Assembly: GCF_028595305.1 (NCBI RefSeq)
Contig: NZ_JAQQXS010000003.1
Location: 124,001 to 188,000 of the forward strand
Direction of reading: 5' to 3'
Origin: Roseateles koreensis
Lineage (GTDB): Bacteria > Pseudomonadota > Gammaproteobacteria > Burkholderiales > Burkholderiaceae_C
Length of the DNA stretch: 64,000 nucleotides
The notes beneath the pieces were generated by a model. It worked only from the letters and a program-made list of their open reading frames with translations. It did not search any database and had not been told where the DNA came from. Position 1 is the first letter of the stretch, and the number at the start of each line of letters is the position of its first letter. Shown one piece after another: positions 38,203 through 47,936 of the stretch. A program made the translations under genes and the position numbers.

Positions 38203-39321
38203 TCAGAAGCTGTGCCGTACGCCAAGGCTCAAGCCAGTCTGCGAGGCGCCCGCCACGGGGTTGCTCCCTGGCGCGCCGCCGCTGACCGAGACGGCCGCCA
38301 GCGCGTCATTGTTAATTGCACCCACCTGCCCGTAGACCGCCGTGCGCATGGAGAGCTTGTAGACCAGCCGCGCGGCCAGGATTGAAGAGTCGCGCTGCGA
38401 CACGTTCGTGTAACGCAAGCCCATGTAGGCGGCCTCGGCGCTCAGTGACGTATTTACCGGATAGGAGGCGCCGACGAACCAAAGGTCGCTCTTGGGCTTG
38501 ATGGCGTCGCCGTCGTTGGTGCGGCGGATCACACCGGCACCCAACTTCACTTCGCCCAGCTTCGCGTACCCGTTGATCGTGAGTCGGCTGTCCGACTTGC
38601 TGCTGCTCGTGAGGCCGCCAAATATTGCGTCGGGCGCGGCGCCTACGGTGCGGCCATTACCGGTGTCGTACGCCAATGCGGCGCCCCATGAGTCGCTGTC
38701 GTATTTCACCATGGCTGACCAGGCACGACAGGCTTTGGTATCGGTACTTTCTCCTGGGCAGTTGGTGCCGACTGGGCTTGGGCCGGCATTGACGGTGTCT
38801 CGACCGAGGCTGTACGACGCACCCACAGACAGGCCACCGAAGCGCCCGCGGTAGACCAAGGCGTTGTCGTGGCGTGCGTTGGGTAGATAGGCATCAAGCG
38901 AACCGGCACTAAACACAGATGGGCCGAGGATGTCTGCATCCATGAGCGACCAATAGAGCATCGTGTACTGGCGGCCGAGGGTCACTGCGCCCCATCCGCC
39001 GCTGAGACCTACGAAGGCTTGTCGGCCAAAGGCCCGTCCACCCTGGCCCAGCGTTCCCTGGTCGGGTGCCAGGCCCATTTCGAGTGTGAACACGGCGTTC
39101 ATGCCGTTGCCCAAGTCCTCGTTGCCACGAAAGCCAAGGCGCGAAGGCAAGGTGCCGGTGTTACTTGGCACTCGCGTCAGGTTGGCGCCGCTGGCGCCAA
39201 CCTTGCTGATGTGCTCGACGCCAACGTCGATCAGGCCGTAGATGTTGACGCTCTGCGCCTGGGCAACGCCTGCCAAGGTGATCAGTGCAGCGCACATTAG
39301 AAGTGAATGTGAATGTTTCAT
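38203..39321 (-). CDS. Outer-membrane porin (Gram-negative porin family)
   Basis: A 372-residue beta-barrel porin with signal peptide MKHSHSLLMCAALITLAGVA and cleavage after AQA. The mature start SVNIYGLIDVGVEH, the LGFRGNEDLGNGMNAVFTLE block and the GRQAFVGLSGGWGAVTLGRQ block are typical of betaproteobacterial porins. The C-terminus ends in phenylalanine (LSLGVRHSF), the BAM recognition signal. It lies 89 bases after the tannase-family gene on the same strand and may supply outer-membrane entry for aromatic substrates of the cluster. The substrate is inferred from context only. Confidence 0.93.
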   Translation of the reverse strand: MKHSHSLLMCAALITLAGVAQAQSVNIYGLIDVGVEHISKVGASGANLTRVPSNTGTLPSRLGFRGNEDLGNGMNAVFTLEMGLAPDQGTLGQGGRAFGRQAFVGLSGGWGAVTLGRQYTMLYWSLMDADILGPSVFSAGSLDAYLPNARHDNALVYRGRFGGLSVGASYSLGRDTVNAGPSPVGTNCPGESTDTKACRAWSAMVKYDSDSWGAALAYDTGNGRTVGAAPDAIFGGLTSSSKSDSRLTINGYAKLGEVKLGAGVIRRTNDGDAIKPKSDLWFVGASYPVNTSLSAEAAYMGLRYTNVSQRDSSILAARLVYKLSMRTAVYGQVGAINNDALAAVSVSGGAPGSNPVAGASQTGLSLGVRHSF

Positions 39322-39410
39322 AGTTTCCTCGAAGGGTAGATACAGGATCGTGGGCTAGCCCTACCGGGCGGCCAAGTTCACTACCAGGCGACGAAGGCCG
39401 CCTGGCGGGT

Positions 39411-41147
39411 TCATTCGCAGCGGAAGTTGTCCGCGCTTTCGATGTCGCCACTGCCTATGTATTTGGCGACCTTCGGATAGGGGCAGAGTGGCCGACTGCG
39501 GCTGGGCGACCAGCCACTGGGCAGGTCGGCATTTGCGCCACCGGCATTGCCGGCGCCGCGTACAGTGGCGGTAATGCTTTCCGGCGCCTGCCCTTGCTCC
39601 ACCCAGGTGACCAGCTTGCTGAGCATGTCGAACTGGTCAGCGGCCGGCCCGCCACTGCAATGGTTCATTCCAGGTACGCGGAAGAAGCGCGCGAAATTCG
39701 ATGCGTCGCCGCCATTTGCACTGCGCAAGCCGTCGTACCAAGCCTGCGTGTCGTTGACGGAAAAGATCGGGTCACTGACACCGTGATACACCAGCATCTT
39801 GGCGCCGCGATTCTTCACCGTGGCGAGATTGGTGGGGTTTGGCGGCGTCATAAAGCTCATCGCCGATTCGGTGTAAGTGGCGTTGGTCGCGTTGATCTCG
39901 GCCACCATTGAGTCGATTGAGGTTGTCAGCGCCCAGGTCGCAAGTTGGTCAGCCGTGCTCGTTCCTGCCAGCGGCGGCACCTTGAAGATCAAGCCGACCG
40001 CGCCGGAGTCGAGTTGAACGGGCGAATTGAATTTCCAATTTGCGACCCCTGGCGTGCCGTGGCCGGTATCGAATGGGAAGCTCGAATAAACCAGGGCGCC
40101 AGCGCTGGTCTTCAGCCCGCCGAAAATCCCTGCCACCGCGGCCTTCTGTGCGGCCGTGAGGCAAGTGCCATCGCGGGCGCCTGTGCAGGTTGGCACATCG
40201 GTTTGCAGGTTAAAGGCTGACTGGCAGGCTGTTGTGTCCTGCACCAAACCGTCAACGGCACCGTCCAACGCATCGCATTTGGCGGCCACACGCGATGACA
40301 GCAAGGCTCGCTCGGCGGCGGTCCATGCGGTTGCGAGGTTGGCGCCCGAGTTGCTTGTCGGGTCATTGGAGATGGTGCGGAACAATTGAGCCCCGGCGAT
40401 GTTGGCTACAGCTGCCTTCGGCAGGTTATAGCCTGGCGCGCCAGCCAGATAACCGTCGTACTGGTCGCCATAGCGCGCAGCTGCGACAAGCGTATGCCGA
40501 CCGCCGTTGGAGCAGCCCCCGTAGTAGGAGCGATCCGGAACTTTGCCGTAGGCCTGACGAATCACTTCTTTGGCTGTGGGCAGAAGCTTCGCATCGGCTT
40601 GGTAACCATAATCAAGACGTGCTTGTGGGTCGATGCCGAAGGCGGGCCCACCTACCGCAGCGTTGCTGTGGCCTGCGTCCGAACTCATGACTGCGAATCC
40701 TTGTGTGAGCGCGCCGGTCAACGGCCCGCCGCCCAATGCACCTGTTGCCGGCACGACGGAACCGTCGATACCGCCATTCGCCTGGTAGTAGTAGCGGCCG
40801 TTCCAGTTCTTCGGCAGACGCATCTCGAAGCCGATCGCGTAGGACTTGCCGTCCACTGTGCTTGTGCGGCGGAGCATTTCGCCCTTGACAAGGCAGTGAT
40901 CGGGCGTGGCAACCGTGCCTATCAAGCCCGCGGCCACTGAAGTGGTTGCGGTAATCGTCGTGTCAGCCAAGCTACCCAATTTGGTAGCGAGGGCCTCACA
41001 AGTACCTGCCAGTACTGCCGCCTGAGCCGCTGAAAGTTGGGGAAGTGGTGGTTCACCGTCGCCTCCTCCGCAACCGGCAAGTGCGATAGCTGTCAAGGGC
41101 GGTGCCAACCACAGGGCGCGAGTTCGGTGGGGGAATTTCTGGTCCAT
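39411..41147 (-). CDS. Tannase/feruloyl-esterase family lipoprotein
   Basis: A 578-residue secreted esterase of the tannase and feruloyl esterase family (PF07519). The start at 41147 (MDQKFPHRTR) has GGAG 6 bases upstream and gives a lipoprotein signal ending LAGC (Cys26). The CS-D-HC catalytic set is visible: YYGGCSNGGRH with Ser213 next to Cys212, an aspartate in HGVSDPIFSV, and histidine-cysteine in PGMNHCSGG. The enzyme should release ferulate or a related acid from plant esters outside the inner membrane. The neighbouring feruloyl-CoA synthetase-like and VanAB-like genes fit use of that product. The exact ester is not determined. Confidence 0.88.
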   Translation of the reverse strand: MDQKFPHRTRALWLAPPLTAIALAGCGGGDGEPPLPQLSAAQAAVLAGTCEALATKLGSLADTTITATTSVAAGLIGTVATPDHCLVKGEMLRRTSTVDGKSYAIGFEMRLPKNWNGRYYYQANGGIDGSVVPATGALGGGPLTGALTQGFAVMSSDAGHSNAAVGGPAFGIDPQARLDYGYQADAKLLPTAKEVIRQAYGKVPDRSYYGGCSNGGRHTLVAAARYGDQYDGYLAGAPGYNLPKAAVANIAGAQLFRTISNDPTSNSGANLATAWTAAERALLSSRVAAKCDALDGAVDGLVQDTTACQSAFNLQTDVPTCTGARDGTCLTAAQKAAVAGIFGGLKTSAGALVYSSFPFDTGHGTPGVANWKFNSPVQLDSGAVGLIFKVPPLAGTSTADQLATWALTTSIDSMVAEINATNATYTESAMSFMTPPNPTNLATVKNRGAKMLVYHGVSDPIFSVNDTQAWYDGLRSANGGDASNFARFFRVPGMNHCSGGPAADQFDMLSKLVTWVEQGQAPESITATVRGAGNAGGANADLPSGWSPSRSRPLCPYPKVAKYIGSGDIESADNFRCE

Positions 41148-41488
41148 GGCGTCTCCATTTTTCATGCGCCGCTCCGGCTATGCGGCTGCAAGGCGCAAAT
41201 TAGTTAATTAAATGAATTACATTGAGGGCGAAATGCTTGCCAATGCTAGGTTGATGTCGAAAAAAATAGATCAGTATCTTTACTATGTTTGTTATGAAAA
41301 GCAACATTAAATGCCGTCTGGATTGGCTGAGTCTCATCCCGTAGAACGGGCACCTCGGAGGTGCTGTGCCCAATAGTCGGCAGCGGGCAAGAGGGCAACT
41401 CACGCTTGATGGCGGGGTGGAGACTTTTCCGCTGAGTGGTCAACGATTTGAGAAATTGAGGTGCTGGACGCTCACGTAGAATCCTTGC
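41148..41488. promoter_or_regulatory. Divergent regulatory region between tannase-family gene and marR
   Basis: This 341-base stretch has lower GC than its flanks, with AT-rich parts around 41195-41220 and 41260-41310. It must contain the start signals for the divergent esterase and MarR genes and probably the MarR operator. I could not single out a convincing palindrome or promoter pair. Confidence 0.4.
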
Positions 41489-41977
41489 GTGAATAGCCGC
41501 ACGCCCCTCCATCTCCCACAACCAGCGCCAGGCAGGCAACTTGAAGAAGGGCCGCTGCACTCAGTTTTGGGCTACCAGTTGGCCCAGGCCAGTGTGGTCA
41601 CTGACCAGGTCTTTGAGGCCAGGATCGCCAAAAAACTCAAGCTGCGCAAAGTTGAGTTGACTGCCCTTGTTCTGGTTGCGCAGAACGAGGGCCTGACAGC
41701 GGCCCAGCTTGCCGTCGCTTTGGCGTTCACGCCCGCAAATATGGCAGCGTGGATCGACCGCCTCGTGCGGGCAGGCCTCGTTGATCGAGAGCGCCATTTG
41801 AATGACGGGCGGGCGCTGCATATCCGCACGACGGCAGAAGGGCGAGCCCTTGTCGAGCGCGCCACAAAGGAAATCTCAGAGGGTGAGGCGCAAGCGCTCT
41901 CGGGCCTTACGCATGTGGAGCGGCTGATGTTGATGGAGCTTTTGCACAAGGTGGCAGCCTGTCGGTTAACTCGCTGA
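41489..41977 (+). CDS. MarR-family transcriptional regulator
   Basis: A 162-residue MarR protein starting with GTG at 41489. The winged helix-turn-helix covers about 50-115 (LTAAQLAVALAFTPANMAAW, then the wing RERHLNDGRALHIRTTAEG), with dimerisation helices on both sides. MarR proteins commonly repress catabolic operons and release DNA on binding aromatic acids or their CoA thioesters, as FerR/FerC do for ferulate genes. Its central position in the aromatic cluster, divergent from the esterase and convergent with vanB, supports such a role, which remains inference. Confidence 0.85.
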   Translation: MNSRTPLHLPQPAPGRQLEEGPLHSVLGYQLAQASVVTDQVFEARIAKKLKLRKVELTALVLVAQNEGLTAAQLAVALAFTPANMAAWIDRLVRAGLVDRERHLNDGRALHIRTTAEGRALVERATKEISEGEAQALSGLTHVERLMLMELLHKVAACRLTR

Positions 41978-42084
41978 ACGTACCGGCCTCGAGTAAATCT
42001 GCATTCGCGAAGTACTTGCGATGGTCCCATTCGTTGCGATATGGGGATCAGTTGTCTCTTGTTCGCCTGTCGTTCGGCGTGAGG

Positions 42085-42108
42085 TGAGCCTGGTAAATTT
42101 CAGGCTCA
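42085..42108. terminator. Hairpin between convergent marR and vanB
   Basis: An 8-bp stem TGAGCCTG/CAGGCTCA with an AT-rich 8-base loop lies between the ends of the two convergent genes. There is no long U-run on either side, so termination is uncertain. Confidence 0.4.
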
Positions 42109-42129
42109 GTATGATGAAATGTGCATCAC

Positions 42130-43086
42130 TCAGCCCAGATCGAGCACAAGCCGCGGGCTCAGTGCGCGCGAGCAACAGGGGGTGAACTGGTCGTTGGCGG
42201 CCTGCTCCTCCGGAGTCAGGTAGAGATCACGGTGCTCAGGCTTTCCAACAAGTACGCGGGTCAGACATGTGCCGCAAACACCTTGCTCGCAGGAGGTAAG
42301 TAACGGCACGCCTGCTGCGATGAGGGCTTGTGCGGCAGTCTGATCTGGTTGCACCGTGATGATGCGGCCCGAACGCGCGAGCTCTATCTCGAATGCATGG
42401 TTGAGGTCAAAAGCTGCAGTGTCGGTACCTGAGAAAAATTCCCGATGAATACGGTTGTCAGCCCAACCTAGGCGCATAGCGGTCTCGATCACCGAGTTGA
42501 TCAGCCCCTGGGGACCGCAGACGTACACATGAACGTCCTCGCTCTGGTCAGCCAGCAATTGCGCCACGTTCAACGGCGTTTGGCCGACGTGAAAGTGCGC
42601 TGCGCCAGCCCAATCGCACGCCGCAATGTCGGCCCGGAACGCCATTCGCTCTAGACTGCCCGCGGCGTAATGCAACTCGAACGCGCCGCCCGAACTTGCG
42701 AGCGCGCGCGCCATTGCCAGTATGGGTGTAATGCCGATCCCGCCTGCGATCAGTAGGCTGCGTGCGGCCCTTGGGTCGAGTGGAAAATGATTTCGCGGGG
42801 CACTAATTTGCAACAGTTGGCCTGGCGCAAGTTGCTCGTGCACACCCCGAGATCCGCCACGTGAATTGGCCTGCATGAGCACCGCAAGCACGTAGTGATG
42901 CGTCTCGGTCGGGGCGTTGCAGATCGAGTACTGGCGGACGATGCCGTTGGGCAGATGCACGTCCACGTGGGCACCGGCTGTAAATGTGGGCAAAGGCCCG
43001 TCATCGGCGGCGACGAGTGTGAGTGTGCAGATGTCCTTGGCAATGGCCTCCTTGGCGGCGAGGCGAACCGTCAGCAATTGGCTCAT
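42130..43086 (-). CDS. vanB: Vanillate O-demethylase reductase-like protein (VanB type)
   Basis: A 318-residue reductase of the phthalate dioxygenase reductase class, which passes electrons from NAD(P)H through flavin and a plant-type [2Fe-2S] cluster to a Rieske oxygenase. The flavin-binding RQYSICNAP is at about 50-58, the nucleotide-binding GGIGITPILAMA near 115 and CGPQGLI near 205. The C-terminal ferredoxin domain carries SCEQGVCGTCLT and a final Cys in FTPCC. Its ATG overlaps the stop of the oxygenase gene (ATGA), confirming a two-component pair. Vanillate is the likely substrate from family and cluster; other methoxybenzoates are possible. Confidence 0.87.
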   Translation of the reverse strand: MSQLLTVRLAAKEAIAKDICTLTLVAADDGPLPTFTAGAHVDVHLPNGIVRQYSICNAPTETHHYVLAVLMQANSRGGSRGVHEQLAPGQLLQISAPRNHFPLDPRAARSLLIAGGIGITPILAMARALASSGGAFELHYAAGSLERMAFRADIAACDWAGAAHFHVGQTPLNVAQLLADQSEDVHVYVCGPQGLINSVIETAMRLGWADNRIHREFFSGTDTAAFDLNHAFEIELARSGRIITVQPDQTAAQALIAAGVPLLTSCEQGVCGTCLTRVLVGKPEHRDLYLTPEEQAANDQFTPCCSRALSPRLVLDLG

Positions 43087-44113
43087 GCTTGGGTGCTCAA
43101 GAGTCGCTCGATCACCTTTCGCGATTGCACGCCACCGCTGTCGATGTTGAGCATCAGCAGTTTGCGCTGCGGCCAGGCAAGCAAGTTTTTTTGCTGACGC
43201 TCTAGCATCTCTTGGTCCTCAGCAAATATTCTTCCCTGGCCTTCTCGGATCTGGTCTGTAAGAGCGGCATTTTGCGGCTTGAACTTGCGCGCCATGCCCC
43301 AGAAGTAGTGAATTGAGGTGTCGGTCTCGGGGGTGATGAAGTCCACGACCCAGCTGGCGACCTTGACCGCATCCGGCGCCGTATAGCCGCCGTGGCCTGC
43401 AAGTGCGACCCCCACTTCGATCATGATGTGGCTGGGCGGCGTGAAGTGGCAGATCTGCCAGCGGTCCACGGCCTGGTTGTCAGGCAGGCCATTCATGCGC
43501 AGCGCCATTTTCCAAAACGGGGGGGGGGCTCGATGTCATGCATGTAGCGTTCAGTCATGACGTGATCACCCTCCACCCGCGTGTTGCAAGGCACTTCGTC
43601 GATTTCACTCTGGCCGATGCTGTCGGCGTGCACATAGGTTTCGTGCGTGAGGTCCATCAGGTTGTCGATCATGAGTCGGTAGTCACAGGCAATGTGGTAT
43701 CGACCGCCACCGTATCCGAATGCAGGGTTGCCCAGCCATTCGAAGGCGGGCAATGCACTTACATCCGCCCTCGCGGCCTCGCCAGGCCAGACCCAGATGA
43801 AGCCATGGGCCTCAAGGACCGGAAAGCTGCGAATGGCTGGGAAGCCACGCACGCGCTGACAGGGCATGGAAATCGCCTTTCCGTCGTGGCCCATGGCCAG
43901 CCCGTGATAGCCACAGACCAAAGCGTCGCCGACGACGCGGCCGAGTGACAAGGGCGCGCCGCGGTGTGGACAGAAATCCTCCACCGCACTGACCGTGCCA
44001 GTGCTGTCGCGAAAGAAGGCAATCATTTGATTACAGACCTTGCGTCCAAGTGGTTTGTCGGTGCCGACCTCGTCGCTGCGGGCGGCCACGTACCAAGTGT
44101 TGGTGAGGAACAT
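43083..44113 (-). pseudogene. vanA: Vanillate O-demethylase oxygenase-like gene (VanA type), frameshifted in a run of ten C/G
   Basis: Two frames together make a complete VanA-like Rieske monooxygenase. The 5' part (44113 to about 43530) starts MFLTNTWYVAARSDE and holds the Rieske motif with Cys48, His50, Cys67 and His70 (FCPHRGAPL, CGYHGLA) and the mononuclear iron region NLMDLTHETYVHAD. The 3' part, in another frame, resumes MALRMNGLPDNQ and runs to the vanB overlap. The switch falls exactly at the G-run 43519-43528. With eight C in coding sense the frame would read EPPPFWKMALRM, as the family expects; with ten it reads out of frame and stops early. This may be a true mutation, a phase-variable tract or a sequencing error. 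Confidence 0.85.
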
Positions 44114-44218
44114 GCGGTGGATTCCTTGTGAGTTAGTGCGACCTCATGCGCACGGCGCCGTCTTGTCGAATGAGCTCGCTGCCTGGGTGGCTGTTGGCGC
44201 CGCTGTGTGAACCTGTAT

Positions 44219-44240
44219 GGCCGGCCCCTGTAGGCCGGCC
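44219..44240 (-). terminator. GC-rich hairpin after the CoA ligase gene
   Basis: Two GGCCGGCC octamers, each self-complementary, flank a 6-base loop 20 bases past the ligase stop. No U-run follows. It may attenuate read-through from the ligase into the oxygenase gene. Confidence 0.45.
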
Positions 44241-44259
44241 CGGGTGCGGCCGACGGGGC

Positions 44260-46113
44260 CTACTCATCGAGCGGGAAGATCACGTCAGGATGACCGACCG
44301 GTGCGTCGTGTAAAAGTTCGACCAGTGCTGCTCTGTGACTCAGCATGGCACGTTGGTTGATCGAGCCCTTGTCGGTGATTTCCCCTCCGTCAATGGAAGG
44401 CGGCTTGGCAAGCACCATGAGGCGCGCCGGACGGCTGGCACTCCCAGTTCCTTGGTCCCAGAGTTGTTTGGCCAGCGTCTGAAAGAATCCGCGTACAGCC
44501 GTGTGCCCCAGCACTATTGCGGTGGGTGCATCGTCGGGAAGTTCGGCCAATCGGCGGATTTCTCCCATGCGCGGCACGATCAGTAGGCCCACCTCGTCGC
44601 GCCCGAAGCCTGTGACAACGGCGTCATGGACGCAGGGAAATCCCAGAGCAATCACCCGGGCGCGCAGCGGGCCGACGCTAACAAAGGTGCCTGTGGATAG
44701 TTTGAAGTCCTCGGCAATGCGGCCGTCGAACATGAGCCCCCGCGTCGGATCGTCGGGTACTGCGGGGCATGCAGCGTCGCCGGTTCGGTAATACCCCTCT
44801 TCGTCAAAGGCTTCCTGTGTCAGCTCAGGCTCGCGCCAGTAGCCAGGCATAACGTTTGGCCCCCGAAATCGCACTTCAGCCTTGCCGCCCACGGGAACAA
44901 GCTTGACGTCTACACCGGGTACGGGCCAGCCGATGAAGCCAGCGCGCGCCTCATCCGGAATAGCGAAAGTGCAAGTCGGGGCCGTCTCCGTCATGCCGAG
45001 GCCTGCTGCGAGACGTATACGCTCGCCTATAGCGCTCTCAGCGAGGTGGTTGAACGCATCCAGCGTCTTCTGTGATAGCCCGGCCCCGCCACATTCCACC
45101 AACTTTAGTCGGCTGAAGAAGTGGTCGCGCAGTGCAATATCGACCTGCAGTGCCGAGACGAGTTCGTCGAAGCCCTTGGGCACATTGAAGAAGATCGTCG
45201 GTGCTATTTCCTGCAGGTTTCGCAGTGTCTGCGCGAAGCGCCCTGGCGCCGGCTTGCCTTCGTCAATGTAGAGACTGCCGCCATTAAAGAGCACGATACC
45301 GAGGTTGTGGTTGCCACCAAAAGTGTGGTTCCATGGCAGCCAATCTAAGGCCACAGGAGGCTGCTCGACAAGGAAGGGCATGGCTTGCAGCGTCATCTGT
45401 TGATTCGCGCACCACATGCGTTGGGTAATGATCACGCCCTTGGGATCTTTGGTCGATCCCGATGTGAACATTAGCTTGACGATTGTGTCAGGCCCGACCT
45501 TGCTGTGAGCCTCGTCCAATTGGGGGCCTGGCAGCGTAGTGAGCATGTCGGCGAAGCGCTCCGTGGTTCGGCTGATGAGCTGCCCCTCGCCAAGAATGAC
45601 GCGGGTGTCCGCAGCAACCGTGGCGTTGATGGCCGCTGCATAGCTCGAACTTGCTGCGTAGACTGCCCCTGGCGTCGTCTTTGAGAGGATGTGGCGCAAG
45701 CGGCCGAAGTCGGTCGAAACCAGCGAGTACGCCGGAGAAACGCTGACGCTAGGAATACCCGCCCACATGGCGCCCAGCATCAGACTGAGATGATCCAAGT
45801 CGTTGTCGGACAGTATGACCAGGGGGCGTTCGACGTTCAGTCCCCAATTCAGCAATGCCTGGCCCAGGGCTTTGGCGCGTTCGATCATCTCGGCGTAGCT
45901 GATAGCCTGCCAAGCTCCGTCAACGCCGCGTTGGGCCGCAAGCGTCCGGTCTGGCGCGATCTGGCCCCAATGGGCCAGCCGCTCACCCAAGTGTTTGGGG
46001 TATGGCGCCAAAGGCTCGGTCGACCGAAGCACGAAGCCTCCGTCAGCAAGGTACTCGACGCTTGCCTGGCTCAAACAATGGCCGACAGTGACAGGGCGAT
46101 AGCTTGGCGTCAT
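44260..46113 (-). CDS. fcs: Feruloyl-CoA synthetase-like AMP-forming ligase
   Basis: A 617-residue ANL-superfamily ligase from the ATG at 46113 ([13 protein letters not shown]). Landmarks: the phosphate loop [23 protein letters not shown] (adenylate binding), [10 protein letters not shown] and the C-terminal [20 protein letters not shown] hinge. The domain layout and the SGSTKDPKG loop match feruloyl-CoA synthetases of the aromatic-acid type. It would turn ferulate, or a similar hydroxycinnamate, into its CoA ester with ATP. The thiolase gene lies 118 bases upstream on the same strand. The frame is open to 46251 but that would run into the thiolase end. Substrate is inferred. Confidence 0.84.
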   Translation of the reverse strand: MTPSYRPVTVGHCLSQASVEYLADGGFVLRSTEPLAPYPKHLGERLAHWGQIAPDRTLAAQRGVDGAWQAISYAEMIERAKALGQALLNWGLNVERPLVILSDNDLDHLSLMLGAMWAGIPSVSVSPAYSLVSTDFGRLRHILSKTTPGAVYAASSSYAAAINATVAADTRVILGEGQLISRTTERFADMLTTLPGPQLDEAHSKVGPDTIVKLMFTSGSTKDPKGVIITQRMWCANQQMTLQAMPFLVEQPPVALDWLPWNHTFGGNHNLGIVLFNGGSLYIDEGKPAPGRFAQTLRNLQEIAPTIFFNVPKGFDELVSALQVDIALRDHFFSRLKLVECGGAGLSQKTLDAFNHLAESAIGERIRLAAGLGMTETAPTCTFAIPDEARAGFIGWPVPGVDVKLVPVGGKAEVRFRGPNVMPGYWREPELTQEAFDEEGYYRTGDAACPAVPDDPTRGLMFDGRIAEDFKLSTGTFVSVGPLRARVIALGFPCVHDAVVTGFGRDEVGLLIVPRMGEIRRLAELPDDAPTAIVLGHTAVRGFFQTLAKQLWDQGTGSASRPARLMVLAKPPSIDGGEITDKGSINQRAMLSHRAALVELLHDAPVGHPDVIFPLDE

Positions 46114-46231
46114 GACTTCGCGACCTCGGACGCCCCCATTTGAATGGCATCTGGGAACTGAGGGCTGGCGATGGTTGATGTCCACGCCTCCATGCGGAGG
46201 TGGGGGGCGGGCGGGGCGACTGATAGGGTTC

Positions 46232-47473
46232 TCATGCCTGAGTGTTTTCAATCAGCAAAGCCATGCCTTGCCCGCCACCGACACAGGCGGAGACGACCGC
46301 GTAGCGGCCACCTCGGCGATGCAACTCGCGAGCCGCCGTCAGTGTGATGCGCACGCCAGAGGCCGCGAGCGGATGGCCCAAGGCAATGGCGCCGCCATTG
46401 ACATTGAGCAGATCCAGGTCCAGACCCAGCTCCCTCGCGCAGGCCAGGGTCTGTGCGCCCTGGGCTTCGTTGATTTCGAAAAGGTCGATGTCGGAGATTT
46501 TCAACTCGCAGCGTGCCAACAGCGCATGGATGGCGGGCACAGGTCCGATTCCCATGATTTCTGGTGGAACACCTGCCGCAGCTGCACCACGCAACCTTGC
46601 CAGAGCTTGCAATCCCCTGTTGCGCACTTGAGCGCCTGAGGCCACGACCATGGCCGCCGCGCCATCGACGAGGGCCGATGAATTGCCTGCCGTCTGCACG
46701 CCGCCCTCGTAGACCGGTCGCAACACTGCCAGCGCATCGACGGGTGACGGGCGCGGGTGCGTGTCGCGATCAAGCACCTTGACCTTGCGCGGCAGCTTGA
46801 TGCCGCGCGGCTCGTAGCCTGCGAGCTCGAATCGCTCGCTCGTTACCTCGACGATCTCTCCGGCAAGCCAGCCTTCGGCCTGAGCGCGCAACGCACGTTC
46901 AAAGGAAGTTGCGGCAAAGCTGTCGACATCAGCGCGGGTGATGCCGTACCGCTTCGCCAGGTTCTCAGCCGTCTGGATCATCGAAACCTTTGCGGCGGGA
47001 TCTTCGAGTGCCTCCCAGAGGAAGTCCTTGAACTCGACGGGCGCGCCAAGCTTGAAGCCGCTTCGGTGGCCAAAGGCACAAATGGGGTTGCGCGACATTG
47101 ACTCCGTTCCTACGGCCAACGCCAGGCTCGCATAGCCCAGTGTGATCTGATCTGCGGCCTGGCGAATGATCTCGAAGCCGCTACCGCAAATGCGCTGTAC
47201 CAGTATGGCCGGCACCTCGATGGGCACACCTGAGTACAAGCCAATATGGCGCGGCAACACGAAGGCATCGAACGATGCTTGTGCCATGCAGGCCGTGACA
47301 ACCGAGTCGATATCGCTGCTCGGCACGCCCGTTCGGTCCAAGGCGGCGCGGCCAACCTTGATCCCCATGTCGATAGGCGAGGCCTCGGCTAGAGCGCCGC
47401 AGTAGTCGACAAACGGAGTACGGGCGCCACCAAGTAGCCAGTGATCGTCGAACCGAGCCGAGAAGCTGCGCAT
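46232..47473 (-). CDS. Thiolase (acetyl-CoA acyltransferase)
   Basis: A 413-residue thiolase with the active Cys96 in VQRICGSGFE, the histidine of NGGAIALGHPLAASG and the second cysteine in SACVGGGQG. The ATG at 47473 has AGGAGA upstream. In the context of a feruloyl-CoA synthetase-like ligase, a thiolase suggests chain shortening of the hydroxycinnamoyl-CoA side chain to vanilloyl-CoA plus acetyl-CoA. The hydratase and dehydrogenase such a route needs are not in the window. It is the first gene of the minus-strand catabolic operon; the AT-rich region upstream likely holds its promoter. Confidence 0.85.
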   Translation of the reverse strand: MRSFSARFDDHWLLGGARTPFVDYCGALAEASPIDMGIKVGRAALDRTGVPSSDIDSVVTACMAQASFDAFVLPRHIGLYSGVPIEVPAILVQRICGSGFEIIRQAADQITLGYASLALAVGTESMSRNPICAFGHRSGFKLGAPVEFKDFLWEALEDPAAKVSMIQTAENLAKRYGITRADVDSFAATSFERALRAQAEGWLAGEIVEVTSERFELAGYEPRGIKLPRKVKVLDRDTHPRPSPVDALAVLRPVYEGGVQTAGNSSALVDGAAAMVVASGAQVRNRGLQALARLRGAAAAGVPPEIMGIGPVPAIHALLARCELKISDIDLFEINEAQGAQTLACARELGLDLDLLNVNGGAIALGHPLAASGVRITLTAARELHRRGGRYAVVSACVGGGQGMALLIENTQA

Positions 47474-47936
47474 GGATCGTCTCCTGAATCGTTCATGATG
47501 TTGATTATTTTTTATAAGTATTAATCAAATTTCATGAGGCGGTGACAGGGTTATCTCTAGCTTTTGAGGGCTCAACTCTTCCAGTGTTATTTCAAAATGT
47601 AGGTGTAAACCCACGCATGGTGACGTGAAATTCAATATTAAAAATCGTAAGCATACTCAAGAGGCAGAAGTGACTGCACATTTGAGGCATCCCCCCCCTT
47701 GCTGCATAGCCCGGCACTTGGTTCCACGCTGGTAGTTCGAGAAGGTGAGGTTAAGAGGGGCAAGGCAACTGGTCACTTCGATGCGCGACATCGACAGACA
47801 GCGCGAGGTTGCGCACCACGACGACCTCGCCGCCGTTGCCGAGGCCATTCTCGACGGTGGCGAGACAAGCCATCGGCACCATGCCATGGGGCTTCATGTC
47901 GGCGTGGCAATCAAATGCTGTTTGGAGCCAATCTGA
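47474..47936. other. Intergenic region with possible decayed GntR/FCD gene fragment
   Basis: The part 47474-47660 is AT-rich and probably contains the thiolase promoter. From about 47790 to 47933 on the plus strand a short frame reads AAVAEAILDG, then HHAMGLHVGV, close to the C-terminal FCD pattern of GntR regulators, where alanine- and glycine-rich helices precede AM-x2-H. There is no DNA-binding domain before it and no start, so at best this is a remnant. It ends against the 3' end of the epimerase gene. Confidence 0.35.
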
